From assembly GCA_017456895.1 (NCBI GenBank), contig JAFTIN010000044.1:1-52554 (forward strand): 52,554 nt of DNA, written 5' to 3'. Numbering within the stretch: position 1 is the stretch's first letter; every line of letters starts with the position of its first letter. The translations under genes were made by a program, and so were the position numbers. A model generated the notes under the pieces. The model was given only the letters and a program-made list of their open reading frames with translations, was not told where the DNA came from and ran no database searches. Positions 13,989-21,743 of this stretch are shown here, in pieces. The DNA comes from Clostridia bacterium. Lineage in GTDB: Bacteria > Bacillota > Clostridia > Oscillospirales > CAG-272.

Positions 13989-14026
13989 AGGCCGATTTGC
14001 TTGGTCAAATCGTCCTTTACTTTTTT
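13989..14026 (+). terminator. Array boundary element 5: terminal remnant without a -10
   Basis: AGGCCGATTTG (13989-13999) / CAAATCGTCCT (14006-14016) with T-run and TTTACT (14016-14021). The position where TATAAT should be (14039-14044) reads TTGATG, and no gene follows. A partial ladder (GCCAACGGCTCAATTCAT) precedes it at about 13966. Confidence 0.75.
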
Positions 14027-14071
14027 GTTTTTGTGTGTTTGATGTCGGAAAATGTGAATAAAAATAGTCAA

Positions 14072-14100
14072 AAAGCAGGGGATAATTCATCCCCTGCTTT
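14072..14100 (-). terminator. Terminator of the oxidoreductase gene
   Basis: AAAGCAGGGGAT (14072-14083) pairs with ATCCCCTGCTTT (14089-14100), a 12-bp stem with a 5-nt loop. On the minus strand it is followed by TTTTTGAC and further T-runs. Confidence 0.9.
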
Positions 14101-14126
14101 AAATAATCATTTTTAATGCGTTAAGC

Positions 14127-15146
14127 TTATGCCTCAGGATACTCGATCTCGATAACTCTGTGCTCGTTCATAGACTGAACGGATGCGCAGCAAACGATAA
14201 CAGTCTTGGTACCTTCCATAGAGGATACGGGCATTGGCTCGTTATTGATGAGCGCCGTAACGAAAGCATCGATCTCTGCGGTGCAGTTGTGGTTATCTAC
14301 GCGCACATCGATCTTCTGTCCCTTATAATATTCTGTGGTTGCGCTGTCCTCATAAAGAGTTATGTAGTCGGAGGTATTGTCGCAGATAATGGTACCCATA
14401 GTTCCGTAGAGAACTGTTCTCATTGTGTAGTCTCTCTTACATCCGGATGAGACGAACACCTTACCCATAACGTTGTTCGGGAACTTGTATACAGCCACTG
14501 CTGTATCACAGGTCGGCCAGTCGACAAGGCCCTTGTGGTTGTGGTGGCCGTAGACCTCGGTGGGATCTCCCGCTATCCATCTGAGCAGGTCAATAGCGTG
14601 ACAGCCGCCACCGATTACGATATGTCTTGCAGGATCGACTCTCCAGTCTCTTGCGCCTCTTGCGTCGGAGTAGTTGTGAGCATATTCACTCTCAACAAAG
14701 ATGAGCTCACCGATTCTTCCTGCGTCAACAAGCTCCTTTGCCTTGATAAAGCCGGGAGTACAACGGCAGATCTGTCCGACCATGAGCTTACCGTCAGTCT
14801 CCTTCTCGACTCTGATCATCTCAAGACATTCTTCAACAGTAAGCGCAAAGGGCTTTTCGCAGAGGACGGCCTTGCCCGCTCTTAAGAAAGCTACCGTCAT
14901 TTCGAGGTGGACCTGGTCCGGTACAACGAGTACGACGGCGTCTACCTTAGGATCATTAACAAGATCGCGGTAGTCGGTACAGGTCTTTTCAACCTGCATT
15001 TCTTCCTGTCTTTTAGCGAGTACGTCGGGATCGTTGTCACAGATAGCGTAGAGGTTAGCGCCCTCTCTTGCCTTGATACCGTTCATATGCAGCTTTGCCA
15101 TGTTACTGCAGCCTACTACTGCAATATTCAAAATGTTTTTGCTCAT
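14127..15146 (-). CDS. Gfo/Idh/MocA family NAD(P)-dependent oxidoreductase
   Basis: This 339-residue protein has an N-terminal Rossmann fold (NIAVVGCSNMAKLH, the GXXXXA nucleotide loop in variant form), the AVLCEKPFALT motif near residue 97, and the C-terminal GFO/IDH/MocA beta-sheet domain with HAIDLLRWIAGDP near 200. Members oxidise or reduce sugars, inositols or their derivatives using NAD(P). AGGAGATTGG precedes the ATG. It is divergent from an AraC-type regulator, which probably controls it in response to the sugar. Substrate unknown. Confidence 0.9.
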   Translation of the reverse strand: MSKNILNIAVVGCSNMAKLHMNGIKAREGANLYAICDNDPDVLAKRQEEMQVEKTCTDYRDLVNDPKVDAVVLVVPDQVHLEMTVAFLRAGKAVLCEKPFALTVEECLEMIRVEKETDGKLMVGQICRCTPGFIKAKELVDAGRIGELIFVESEYAHNYSDARGARDWRVDPARHIVIGGGCHAIDLLRWIAGDPTEVYGHHNHKGLVDWPTCDTAVAVYKFPNNVMGKVFVSSGCKRDYTMRTVLYGTMGTIICDNTSDYITLYEDSATTEYYKGQKIDVRVDNHNCTAEIDAFVTALINNEPMPVSSMEGTKTVIVCCASVQSMNEHRVIEIEYPEA

Positions 15147-15210
15147 AGTCTTCCAATCTCCTAAAAAATGTGATATAATAGATTAAAAGCGGCATTTATC
15201 ACGCCTTTGT

Positions 15211-15244
15211 ACATAGTATAACATAGTACAAGTCCGTGTTTCAA
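15211..15244 (-). promoter_or_regulatory. Oxidoreductase promoter overlapping a 10-bp direct repeat
   Basis: On the minus strand TTGAAA (15244-15239), 18 bp, TATACT (15220-15215). The plus strand of the -10 and spacer carries a tandem direct repeat, ACATAGTATA ACATAGTACA (15211-15230). Paired direct half-sites at a promoter are typical of AraC-family operators, and the regulator gene is adjacent. Confidence 0.6.
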
Positions 15245-15292
15245 TGCATATTTGTTTGTTGTTTTCTTCAAAATGTTGTTTCGGAGGTGCTT

Positions 15293-16090
15293 ATGCCGAG
15301 TGAAAGATTACATAAGGATATCGCAGGAGAGCCAAAGCTTTATATGGCTGCATATGACCGCGACCTGCCCCCCGGTACACGCTACGGTCCTGTAGTGCGT
15401 GACCTATATATTGTCGAATGCTGTACAAAGGGCAGGGGCTCTGTTATTATCAACGATCGCGAAATAACCTTCAGCGCGGGCGATTGCTATATCATTCCCC
15501 CGGGGCAGAAGGTCATACACACTGCCGATCCGGTGACCTCGCGTGAGGGTGTATATTGCGCTATCGACGGCAGGATAGTTTCAAAAATTGTTTCGGACGT
15601 TGGTATCACACATGAGAATCCCTTCGTGTCTGGCGAGTGCTTTGAGGCTATGGTCGAGGTGGTCACGCGTATGATCGGGCTGTCAAATGATACGGATATG
15701 GGCGCTGATCTAAGGCGTATAGCTTGCATATATGAGCTTCTCGGCATAATCTCAAGACCGAGGTCGGCGAAGAATAAAAACGTCTGGGTAGAGAAGGCGC
15801 TCGGCTACATGGAGACCAACTATCATAAGAGCATCACCGTTGAGGACATTTCGGATAACGTAGGCCTTGAGCGTAGCTATTTTTCGACTTTGTTTAAGTC
15901 GCGTATGGGCATCTCACCTCACGCCTATCTCTCGGAGCTCCGGGTACAGAAGGCCGTGCTCCTTCTCGGAGACGGTACGTACTCGGTCGCAGACGCTGCC
16001 GAGGCGGTAGGACTTGATCCGCGCAATTTTTCGAGACTTTTTAAACAGATAACCGGACATAGGCCGAACGACTTCAAGGGAAAGGAATAA
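15293..16090 (+). CDS. AraC-family transcriptional regulator
   Basis: This 265-residue protein has an N-terminal cupin-like sensing domain (RGSVIINDREITFSAGDCYIIPPGQ, residues about 45-70) and a C-terminal double helix-turn-helix of the AraC/XylS type (SITVEDISDNVGLERSYFSTLFK, VADAAEAVGLDPRNFSRLFKQ, ending GHRPNDFKGKE). The open frame starts 19 codons earlier, but the ATG at 15293 has a clear GGAGG site. It is divergent from the oxidoreductase, which it probably regulates. The ligand is probably a sugar or derivative. Confidence 0.92.
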   Translation: MPSERLHKDIAGEPKLYMAAYDRDLPPGTRYGPVVRDLYIVECCTKGRGSVIINDREITFSAGDCYIIPPGQKVIHTADPVTSREGVYCAIDGRIVSKIVSDVGITHENPFVSGECFEAMVEVVTRMIGLSNDTDMGADLRRIACIYELLGIISRPRSAKNKNVWVEKALGYMETNYHKSITVEDISDNVGLERSYFSTLFKSRMGISPHAYLSELRVQKAVLLLGDGTYSVADAAEAVGLDPRNFSRLFKQITGHRPNDFKGKE

Positions 16091-16094
16091 GGAT

Positions 16095-16673
16095 TTGAAC
16101 AAAATATTTGAGAGCACACGTAACACTCGCCCGATACTTGAGGGGAGTATGAAGTATATACGCAGCGATGTGCCCACGTCTGTAACCGAGAAGGAAAGAC
16201 AGTGGCTGTTAGAGAACGGCGTGAGGGCTGTTCTGGATTTGAGGACAGAGGAGGAAAGAAAGACCAAGCCATGTCCGCTTTCTGCGGATTTACGCTTTGC
16301 TTATCGCACATTAGCAATAAGGGGAGGCAGCGAGATACCTAAAAGCGTTGACGCAGTCTCCGAGTCTTATATTTCTATGGTTGACTCAAGGCTTGAGGCG
16401 GCAGTCACTGATATGCTCACCGCCGACTCGGGGGTTATCTATTTTTGCAACGCGGGCAAGGATAGGACGGGAGTCCTCTCGGCCATGCTTTTGACAAGGC
16501 TTGGTAAGGATAGAGAATATATCGTAAAAGACTATATGCTCTCGGATGATAACCTTAGAGATATGCTCGAGAGCTTCTCCTTATCTCATCCCGAGATCGA
16601 CGCCGAGATCATAACGCCGCACAGAGAATATATAGAGCGGTTTCTCGATTGGTACACGAAGAATAATAGGTAA
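16095..16673 (+). CDS. Tyr_phosphatase-like dual-specificity phosphatase
   Basis: This 192-residue protein has the P-loop CNAGKDRTG (C-X5-R; Cys near 116) of the bacterial tyrosine-protein phosphatase family with KDRTG. The upstream DLRTEEER motif (near 57) carries the general acid region, and the N-terminus RPILEGSMKYIRSD corresponds to the FR(D)...RSG opening of the family. Start is TTG at 16095, 5 bp after the AraC gene, with a GGA-containing site; no ATG fits the family N-terminus. It could dephosphorylate proteins, phosphoinositides or small phosphorylated metabolites. Probably co-transcribed with the regulator. Confidence 0.85.
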   Translation: MNKIFESTRNTRPILEGSMKYIRSDVPTSVTEKERQWLLENGVRAVLDLRTEEERKTKPCPLSADLRFAYRTLAIRGGSEIPKSVDAVSESYISMVDSRLEAAVTDMLTADSGVIYFCNAGKDRTGVLSAMLLTRLGKDREYIVKDYMLSDDNLRDMLESFSLSHPEIDAEIITPHREYIERFLDWYTKNNR

Positions 16674-16811
16674 TAAATGTAAAATAAAATTTACTTATTT
16701 TGGCAATACCGATTATTATTTGCTTTATGCTTTTATTGATCTAATTGCGGGAATAGCACTGTAAAACAATGGTAAATAGCAAAATAATCTGAGAAAAAAC
16801 GTGTTTGCATC

Positions 16812-16840
16812 TTGAAAAGCGCGCGCATATGTGATAGAAT
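16812..16840 (+). promoter_or_regulatory. Promoter of nfnAB
   Basis: TTGAAA (16812-16817), 17 bp, TAGAAT (16835-16840). Start of transcription is about 16847, and the AGGAGATA ribosome site follows before the ATG at 16871. The intergenic DNA 16674-16811 shows nothing else recognisable. Confidence 0.78.
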
Positions 16841-16870
16841 GATATAAGTATTATTTTTTGAGGAGATATA

Positions 16871-17734
16871 ATGTACAGAATAGTCACAAAAAGAGTCCTT
16901 AATCCCTACGTGACTCTTATGGATATTGAGGCTCCCTTCGTTGCCAGAAAGGCGGAGCCGGGACAGTTTATTATACTTCGCCAAGACGCCGAGGGTGAGC
17001 GAATTCCGCTTACCGTTGCAGGATTTGACAGAGAGGCAGGCACCGTCAGGATAATCTTCCAGACCGTAGGTGCTACTACCAAGAAGCTCTCACAGATGGA
17101 GCCCGGTGACTCGCTATCTGACTTTGCCGGACCTCTCGGAGTACCCACACACACCGAGGGCTTGTCTCAGGTATGTATAGTCGGAGGCGGTGTAGGCTGC
17201 GCTATAGCTCTGCCTATCGCCGAGAAGCTTAAGAGCCTTGGAGCAAAGGTCACCTCGATCATCGGCTTCCGCTCGGAGGATCTTGTTATCCTCGAGGACG
17301 AGTTCCGTGCGGCATCCGACGAGCTCACTGTAATGACCGATGACGGCTCATACGGTAGACAGGGTAACGTATGCGTACCCCTTAACGAGATACTCTCATC
17401 CGGCAGACGCTTTGACAAGGTTATCGCCATAGGCCCCCTTGTTATGATGAAGTTTGTTGTTGAGTCAGTCCGTCCCACGGGCATACCCTGCGACGTTTCT
17501 ATGAACCCGATAATGATCGACGGTACCGGCATGTGCGGCGGTTGCCGTCTCACACTTAACGTTGACGGCAAAAAGGTCACTAAGTTCGCTTGCGTTGACG
17601 GTCCTGACTTCAACGGCTATGAGGTAGACTTTGACGAGGCGATCTCGCGCGGAAATATGTATCGCGGTTTTGAAAGACACGCCTATGAGAAGACCTGCAA
17701 CCTCTTTTTGAAGGGAGGGAAGACTGGTGGCTAA
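16871..17734 (+). CDS. nfnA: NADH-dependent ferredoxin:NADP+ oxidoreductase, FAD/[2Fe-2S] subunit
   Basis: This 287-residue protein resembles dihydroorotate dehydrogenase electron-transfer subunits: an FAD domain (PGQFIILR, RIPLTVAGFD, GATTKKLS), an NAD domain (VCIVGGGVGCAIALPIA) and a C-terminal [2Fe-2S] site (DGTGMCGGCRLT with a further Cys in KFACVDGPDF). In clostridia this is the NfnA half of the electron-bifurcating complex that makes NADPH from NADH and reduced ferredoxin. Its stop overlaps nfnB by 8 bp. Confidence 0.9.
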   Translation: MYRIVTKRVLNPYVTLMDIEAPFVARKAEPGQFIILRQDAEGERIPLTVAGFDREAGTVRIIFQTVGATTKKLSQMEPGDSLSDFAGPLGVPTHTEGLSQVCIVGGGVGCAIALPIAEKLKSLGAKVTSIIGFRSEDLVILEDEFRAASDELTVMTDDGSYGRQGNVCVPLNEILSSGRRFDKVIAIGPLVMMKFVVESVRPTGIPCDVSMNPIMIDGTGMCGGCRLTLNVDGKKVTKFACVDGPDFNGYEVDFDEAISRGNMYRGFERHAYEKTCNLFLKGGKTGG

Positions 17735-19136
17735 TATGTCCTTAAAAAAGAATCCAATGCCGACTCTCGATCCTATTGAGAGAGGCAGAGTTTTTGCAGA
17801 AGTTGCCCTCGGCTACACCGAGGAGCAGGCTATCGCCGAGGCGGCAAGGTGCCTTAACTGTAAGACTATGCCCTGCGTTGCGGGCTGCCCGGTAAGGATC
17901 CGTATACCCGAGTTTATAAATAAGATCCGCGAGTATGACTTTGAGGGCGCATACAAGATAATCAGCGATACGTCATCTCTACCTGCGGTGTGCGGCAGAG
18001 TTTGTCCGCAGGAAACGCAGTGCGAGTCGAAGTGTGTAAGAGGTATCAAGGGCGAGCCCGTAGGTATCGGCAGACTCGAGCGCTTTGTTGCAGATTGGCA
18101 TAACGCTCACAGTGAGCAGATCCCCGTAAACCTGCCAAAGAACGGGCACAAGGTCGCAATAGTCGGATCGGGCCCCTCCGGACTTACCTGCGCGGGTGAT
18201 CTTGCCAGACTCGGCTACTCGGTCACGGTCTTTGAAGCCTTGCATACCGCGGGCGGAGTTCTTGTTTACGGTATACCCGAATTCAGACTCCCGAAGTCTA
18301 TTGTCGCAAGAGAGGTCGAGAGCCTCAAGGCTATGGGTGTCGAAATACTCACCAATATGATCATAGGTAAAACGCTTACCGTAGACGAGCTCTTTGAGAT
18401 GGGATATGAGGCGGTATTTATCGGCTCCGGAGCAGGTCTGCCGAACTTTATGGGCATACCCGGTGAAAGCCTTAAGGGAGTATATTCTGCCAATGAGTTT
18501 TTGACCAGAGCCAATCTTATGAAGGCGTACAGAGAAGACAGCCACACGCCTATAATGCGTGGGGGCAATGTTGCGGTAGTCGGTGGCGGAAACGTGGCTA
18601 TGGACGCTGCAAGAACAGCTCTTCGCCTTGGCGCAGAGAAGGTGTATATCGTCTACCGCCGTTCCATGGAGGAACTCCCTGCCAGACGCGAGGAGGTCGA
18701 GCACGCAATAGAGGAGGGTATAGAATTTATGCTCTTGAATAACCCCACCGAGATACTCGGATATGTTAATCCGGATGATAAAACAGATCCTAAAAATGGA
18801 TTTGTTAAGGGGATGAAGTGCATTCGTATGCAGCTCGGAGAGCCGGATGAAAAGGGCAGGCGCAGACCTGTAGAAATTCCGGATAGCGAGCATATTATTG
18901 ACGTTGATACAGTAATCATTTCTATAGGCACCTCCCCCAATCCCCTCATCAAGGATACCACCGACGGACTCGAGGTCAACAGGTGGGGCGGAATAATTGT
19001 GGACGAGAGCTCCCTTACCTCGAGGACAGGCGTGTACGCCGGCGGCGATGCTGTCACGGGCGCCGCGACTGTTATCTCTGCTATGGGAGCGGGCAAGCTC
19101 GCCGCGGAGTCAATACATAAGTTTTTAGACAATTAA
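17727..19136 (+). CDS. nfnB: NADH-dependent ferredoxin:NADP+ oxidoreductase, NADPH/FAD/2x[4Fe-4S] subunit
   Basis: This 469-residue protein is homologous to the glutamate synthase small subunit. An N-terminal Cys cluster domain (CLNCKTMPCVAGCPV and CGRVCPQETQCESKC, about 42-110) is followed by an FAD Rossmann motif (VAIVGSGPSGLTCAGDLA) and an NADPH motif (NVAVVGGGNVAMDAARTA). It closes with the family ending TGVYAGGDAVTGAATVISAMGAGK. Directly behind nfnA it is best read as NfnB rather than GltD, since no gltB is present. The start is GTG 17727 with GGGAGGGA 7 bp upstream; ATG 17736 is the alternative. Confidence 0.92.
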   Translation: MANMSLKKNPMPTLDPIERGRVFAEVALGYTEEQAIAEAARCLNCKTMPCVAGCPVRIRIPEFINKIREYDFEGAYKIISDTSSLPAVCGRVCPQETQCESKCVRGIKGEPVGIGRLERFVADWHNAHSEQIPVNLPKNGHKVAIVGSGPSGLTCAGDLARLGYSVTVFEALHTAGGVLVYGIPEFRLPKSIVAREVESLKAMGVEILTNMIIGKTLTVDELFEMGYEAVFIGSGAGLPNFMGIPGESLKGVYSANEFLTRANLMKAYREDSHTPIMRGGNVAVVGGGNVAMDAARTALRLGAEKVYIVYRRSMEELPARREEVEHAIEEGIEFMLLNNPTEILGYVNPDDKTDPKNGFVKGMKCIRMQLGEPDEKGRRRPVEIPDSEHIIDVDTVIISIGTSPNPLIKDTTDGLEVNRWGGIIVDESSLTSRTGVYAGGDAVTGAATVISAMGAGKLAAESIHKFLDN

Positions 19137-19173
19137 ACTTGTCAAAAAACGTTATTAACTTGAGAAAATAAAT

Positions 19174-19230
19174 AAAAATCGCTTGGCGAAGACGTGAGAG
19201 TATCACGCCTTTGACAAGCGATTTTTTATT
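19174..19230. terminator. Large branched terminator between nfnB and the convergent gene
   Basis: AAAAATCGCTTG (19174-19185) pairs with CAAGCGATTTTT (19215-19226), enclosing an inner hairpin CGTGA-GAGTA-TCACG (19193-19207). T-rich runs on both strands make it suitable for both directions. Confidence 0.85.
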
Positions 19231-19231
19231 C

Positions 19232-19618
19232 TTAATATACGGCTAAGGAGCACTGCATTACGAGGTAATCACCCACTCGCTTTTTGTCCTTTAGTCTGAT
19301 GTCGCAGTACTCGCATTTTGTTGAGCTGACGTATGAGATATCGAGTATTAGATCCATCTCTAAGGGGTATATCTTGTCAGTGAAACCGATCTCTCCGCGG
19401 CAGAGCACCTGTGCGACCTTCTTTTCTTTATCCAGTGTAACACCGCCTCTTGTAACCTCGTTTCTTCTCTCTACGATCCGTGAGGGGTTGATCAGGGGAG
19501 CAGTGTTCTTGTCGGTCTTTACCGAAACGGTTACCTCCCACAAATGCTTGTTGCCTCTTTTTAGATGGTTCGTCATAGTTGCCCTGAGTAGGTATCTGTT
19601 CTTTGTATGCAGGATCAC
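19232..19618 (-). CDS. Unknown 128-residue protein
   Basis: I do not recognise a family. The protein is probably a compact, beta-rich cytoplasmic domain: TMTNHLKRGNKHLWEVTVSVK, EVTRGGVTLDKEKKVAQVLCRG, IYPLEMDLILDISYV, DIRLKDKKRVGDYLVMQC. No signal or TM. The start is GTG at 19616-19618, overlapping the upstream stop (GTGA), which indicates translational coupling. The ribosome site is weak; an ATG 14 codons downstream is the alternative. It should work with the product of the upstream gene. Confidence 0.6.
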   Translation of the reverse strand: MILHTKNRYLLRATMTNHLKRGNKHLWEVTVSVKTDKNTAPLINPSRIVERRNEVTRGGVTLDKEKKVAQVLCRGEIGFTDKIYPLEMDLILDISYVSSTKCEYCDIRLKDKKRVGDYLVMQCSLAVY

Positions 19619-20646
19619 GTTGCCGAGCTGTTTTCAAAGATGACCTTGTCTCTCTCAGCCTTACCGTCAAGGTAGACTGCCTCTTTGATCAGCCTTGCGC
19701 ATTCCAGAGGATCCTCAACTCCCGGCTCAAGTCCGTCAAACAAACACTTATCGCGCAGTGCCGTGTACTCGGCATCTTCGTCTTTTACACCCTTATCGCA
19801 AAGGTATTTTCTTAAGGCGAGGAGGTGCAGCTTTTTTTCCTTGTATGAGGGGCGCGAGACGAATGCTTTTTCGATCTCCTCTGCAAAGGGTGTGATATCC
19901 GATCCAAGATATATTTCGGAGTATTCGTATATCGCCTTAAGCCAGAAATCGCGCCATTGGTCCATATCTATGAGCGAGAGGGCAAACTTGAATGCCTCGC
20001 GTTCTTTTTCGTTGCTATATTGTTCGCGCTTCTCCCCTTCATATTCCCGGCCGAGAAAGACGGGAAGTGTAACTACGCTCGCCACGTCGAGAGCCTGCGC
20101 GAGGGCATCAATTTTATCCTTGTCATAGTAGCCCGTATGCTTTAGTCTCATGCTTGCAAGATATATTCTCGCATAAGCCGAGTACTCGTCATACATATCG
20201 GCGAGCGTGTCCGTGAGGTGTGTGAAATCCGCGCCCTCACTCGCACAGAGAATTATTTTTTTAACCTTAGCGAGGGCGATGAGTCTCTCTACGCTCTCGT
20301 CATTGACGTTACCGTGGAGTATGGATATGATGTCATCGAGGGTGTCGAACCCATCGTTGAAGCGTGTGATGTAATTGAGTGCGACGATAGCGCACTCCAC
20401 GTCACCCTGCGCGACACCCATCCTTGCGAAGTAAGAGAGCGCTCCTCCCTCTTCCTCGTCGTCTTTGTATAAATTGTAAAGTGACGTTGCAAGCTCTCTT
20501 ATTGAATTGATGTCACCGTTCTCCGCGTTCTCGATCCGCGCGAACAATTCGTCACTCGGCTCGATCTTATCAAAAATATCGTCAGGGCAGCGTGAGAGCT
20601 GTCCAAGTCTTTCTTTCCAAAGTGTCAGTCTCGATTTTCTCGACAT
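19615..20646 (-). CDS. Unknown helical-repeat protein (Sel1/TPR-like)
   Basis: This 343-residue, wholly helical, acidic protein has no TM. Around residues 40-110 it reads like Sel1/TPR-type pairs (AENGDINSIRELATSLYNLY, GGALSYFARMGVAQGDVECAIVAL); the rest is helical without a motif I can name. I choose the ATG at 20644-20646, since AAGGACGG precedes it; the frame extends 18 codons further. It overlaps the downstream 128-residue gene by 4 bp. No function can be proposed beyond a scaffold-like role suggested by the repeats. Confidence 0.65.
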   Translation of the reverse strand: MSRKSRLTLWKERLGQLSRCPDDIFDKIEPSDELFARIENAENGDINSIRELATSLYNLYKDDEEEGGALSYFARMGVAQGDVECAIVALNYITRFNDGFDTLDDIISILHGNVNDESVERLIALAKVKKIILCASEGADFTHLTDTLADMYDEYSAYARIYLASMRLKHTGYYDKDKIDALAQALDVASVVTLPVFLGREYEGEKREQYSNEKEREAFKFALSLIDMDQWRDFWLKAIYEYSEIYLGSDITPFAEEIEKAFVSRPSYKEKKLHLLALRKYLCDKGVKDEDAEYTALRDKCLFDGLEPGVEDPLECARLIKEAVYLDGKAERDKVIFENSSAT

Positions 20647-20928
20647 GATTTTCCGTCCTTTTTCGGTAGTGCCGATTATTTGGATTTGTGCGAGGTCCAC
20701 AGATGATATGATACTTTTTCTGTTGTTTTGTCACATATTTATAGGTTGACTATAGTATTTTAACACAAAAACAGAAAAAATACAATATGATTTTTGAACA
20801 TTTTATATAAAAAACAAAAAACTAAGTTAAAAAATTAAAAAATATTCACTTTTTTTGTGTAGATTATACAAATTCGCACATTCAAAAAACACTGATATGA
20901 TGTCTATAGTCAGAAAAAAAGATATAAA
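20647..20928. other. AT-rich intergenic region
   Basis: No gene is seen. The stretch is very AT-rich and separates the unknown pair from queT. It contains two CTATAG-centred sites (GACTATAGTA near 20749 and GTCTATAGTC near 20902) of unknown meaning. The promoter of the 20646 gene must lie at the left end, but no strong match is visible. Confidence 0.5.
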
Positions 20929-20965
20929 AAAAGAGCGAAAGCTACGGTCTTTCACTCTTTTATTT
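20929..20965 (-). terminator. Terminator of queT
   Basis: On the minus strand AAAGAGTGAAAG and CTTTCGCTCTTT form a 12-bp stem with one G-U pair and a short loop, followed by a T-run. Confidence 0.85.
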
Positions 20966-21475
20966 TTACTTAAACAGCCTTACGTCTTTTATTGAGTAGT
21001 AAAGCACAGTGCCCCCTATCACACCGCAGACTAATTCGCCTATACCGACCGAGAGCGAGAGGAGGAAGAAGCCTCCGGACACTCCGTACGCGTACATCAG
21101 TACGAAGGGAACTATGACCATGTTTGAGAGTAGGTTTGGCAGGGTGGCTAACCACTTGATCTTTTCGGGAAGCCTTCTTAAGAGATAGGCTCCGACGGCT
21201 CCGATAAGCGTTGCCAGACTTCCAAAGATGATGTCCCAGATAACGCAGCCCGAGACAATATTTGACACGATACAGCCGATAAACAGTCCGGGTATAGCCT
21301 CGGGCATAAAGATAGGCAGTATCAGAAGCGCCTCGGAAACACGGAACTGGATCGCTCCGCTCGACAGACCGAAAACGGTCGATAAATAGGTGAGTACGAC
21401 GTACAGAGCCGCGATAAGCGCTCCGCGCGTCAAGTAGCGGGTTGATGAAGTAACCCTTTTTACGTTTCTCCTCAT
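20966..21475 (-). CDS. queT: QueT-type queuosine-precursor transporter (ECF S-component)
   Basis: This 169-residue integral membrane protein has about five to six TM helices. It shows the QueT pattern: LTRGALIAALYVVLTYL, the SSGAIQFRVSEALLILP signature and IPGLFIGCIVSN, with a short C-terminal tail. It is the substrate-binding subunit of an energy-coupling factor transporter; the shared ATPase/EcfT module is not in the window. It should import preQ1/preQ0 or queuine-type bases for tRNA modification. It has its own promoter and a structured leader, and ATG follows AAAGGAG closely. Confidence 0.9.
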   Translation of the reverse strand: MRRNVKRVTSSTRYLTRGALIAALYVVLTYLSTVFGLSSGAIQFRVSEALLILPIFMPEAIPGLFIGCIVSNIVSGCVIWDIIFGSLATLIGAVGAYLLRRLPEKIKWLATLPNLLSNMVIVPFVLMYAYGVSGGFFLLSLSVGIGELVCGVIGGTVLYYSIKDVRLFK

Positions 21476-21571
21476 TTTTTCTCCTTTAGTTTTGTTTTTG
21501 TCGGGGCGATGTACAGCCCACTCGGTGAGGAAGGTCTCGAACTCACCGCATTGCCTTCAATGAATTGCAAC
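21476..21571 (-). ncRNA. Structured queT leader, candidate preQ1-sensing riboswitch
   Basis: The roughly 96-nt leader folds on the minus strand into a 7-bp hairpin, CGGTGAG (21548-21542) / CTCACCG (21529-21523), with a 12-nt loop TTCGAGACCTTC. A GGGC/GCCC(C) hairpin (21519-21503) follows, then an A-rich tail running into AAAGGAG. The loop CCTT could pair with the AAGG of the ribosome site, giving a pseudoknot that blocks translation. The 12-nt loop, second hairpin and tail pairing recall preQ1-II (COG4708-type) RNAs upstream of queT-like genes. I could not match the consensus base by base, so the class is open. Confidence 0.45.
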
Positions 21572-21577
21572 GGATAC

Positions 21578-21606
21578 ATTGTAACACACTTTTTTTAAAA
21601 AATCAA
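21578..21606 (-). promoter_or_regulatory. Promoter of queT
   Basis: TTGATT (21606-21601), 17-bp spacer, TACAAT (21583-21578) on the minus strand. Start of transcription falls near 21571, leaving a leader of about 96 nt. Confidence 0.78.
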
Positions 21607-21743
21607 CACCTTATTCCAAAAAAGGAAGCTTTGGGTCAATTGCGCGGAGTATGAACATATTCTTCTCGGTATACCTCATTTTACCTGTATCATTTGGGGA
21701 TAAAATAGAGTACAATGGATATAGGAAAAGAGAGGTAGATGAG

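Noticed and set aside
10453..14026. Boundary hairpins considered as integron attC sites
   Set aside because: They are perfect short stems followed by T-runs and promoters, lack attC R/L box cores and extrahelical bases, and no integron integrase is present. Terminator plus promoter explains them better.
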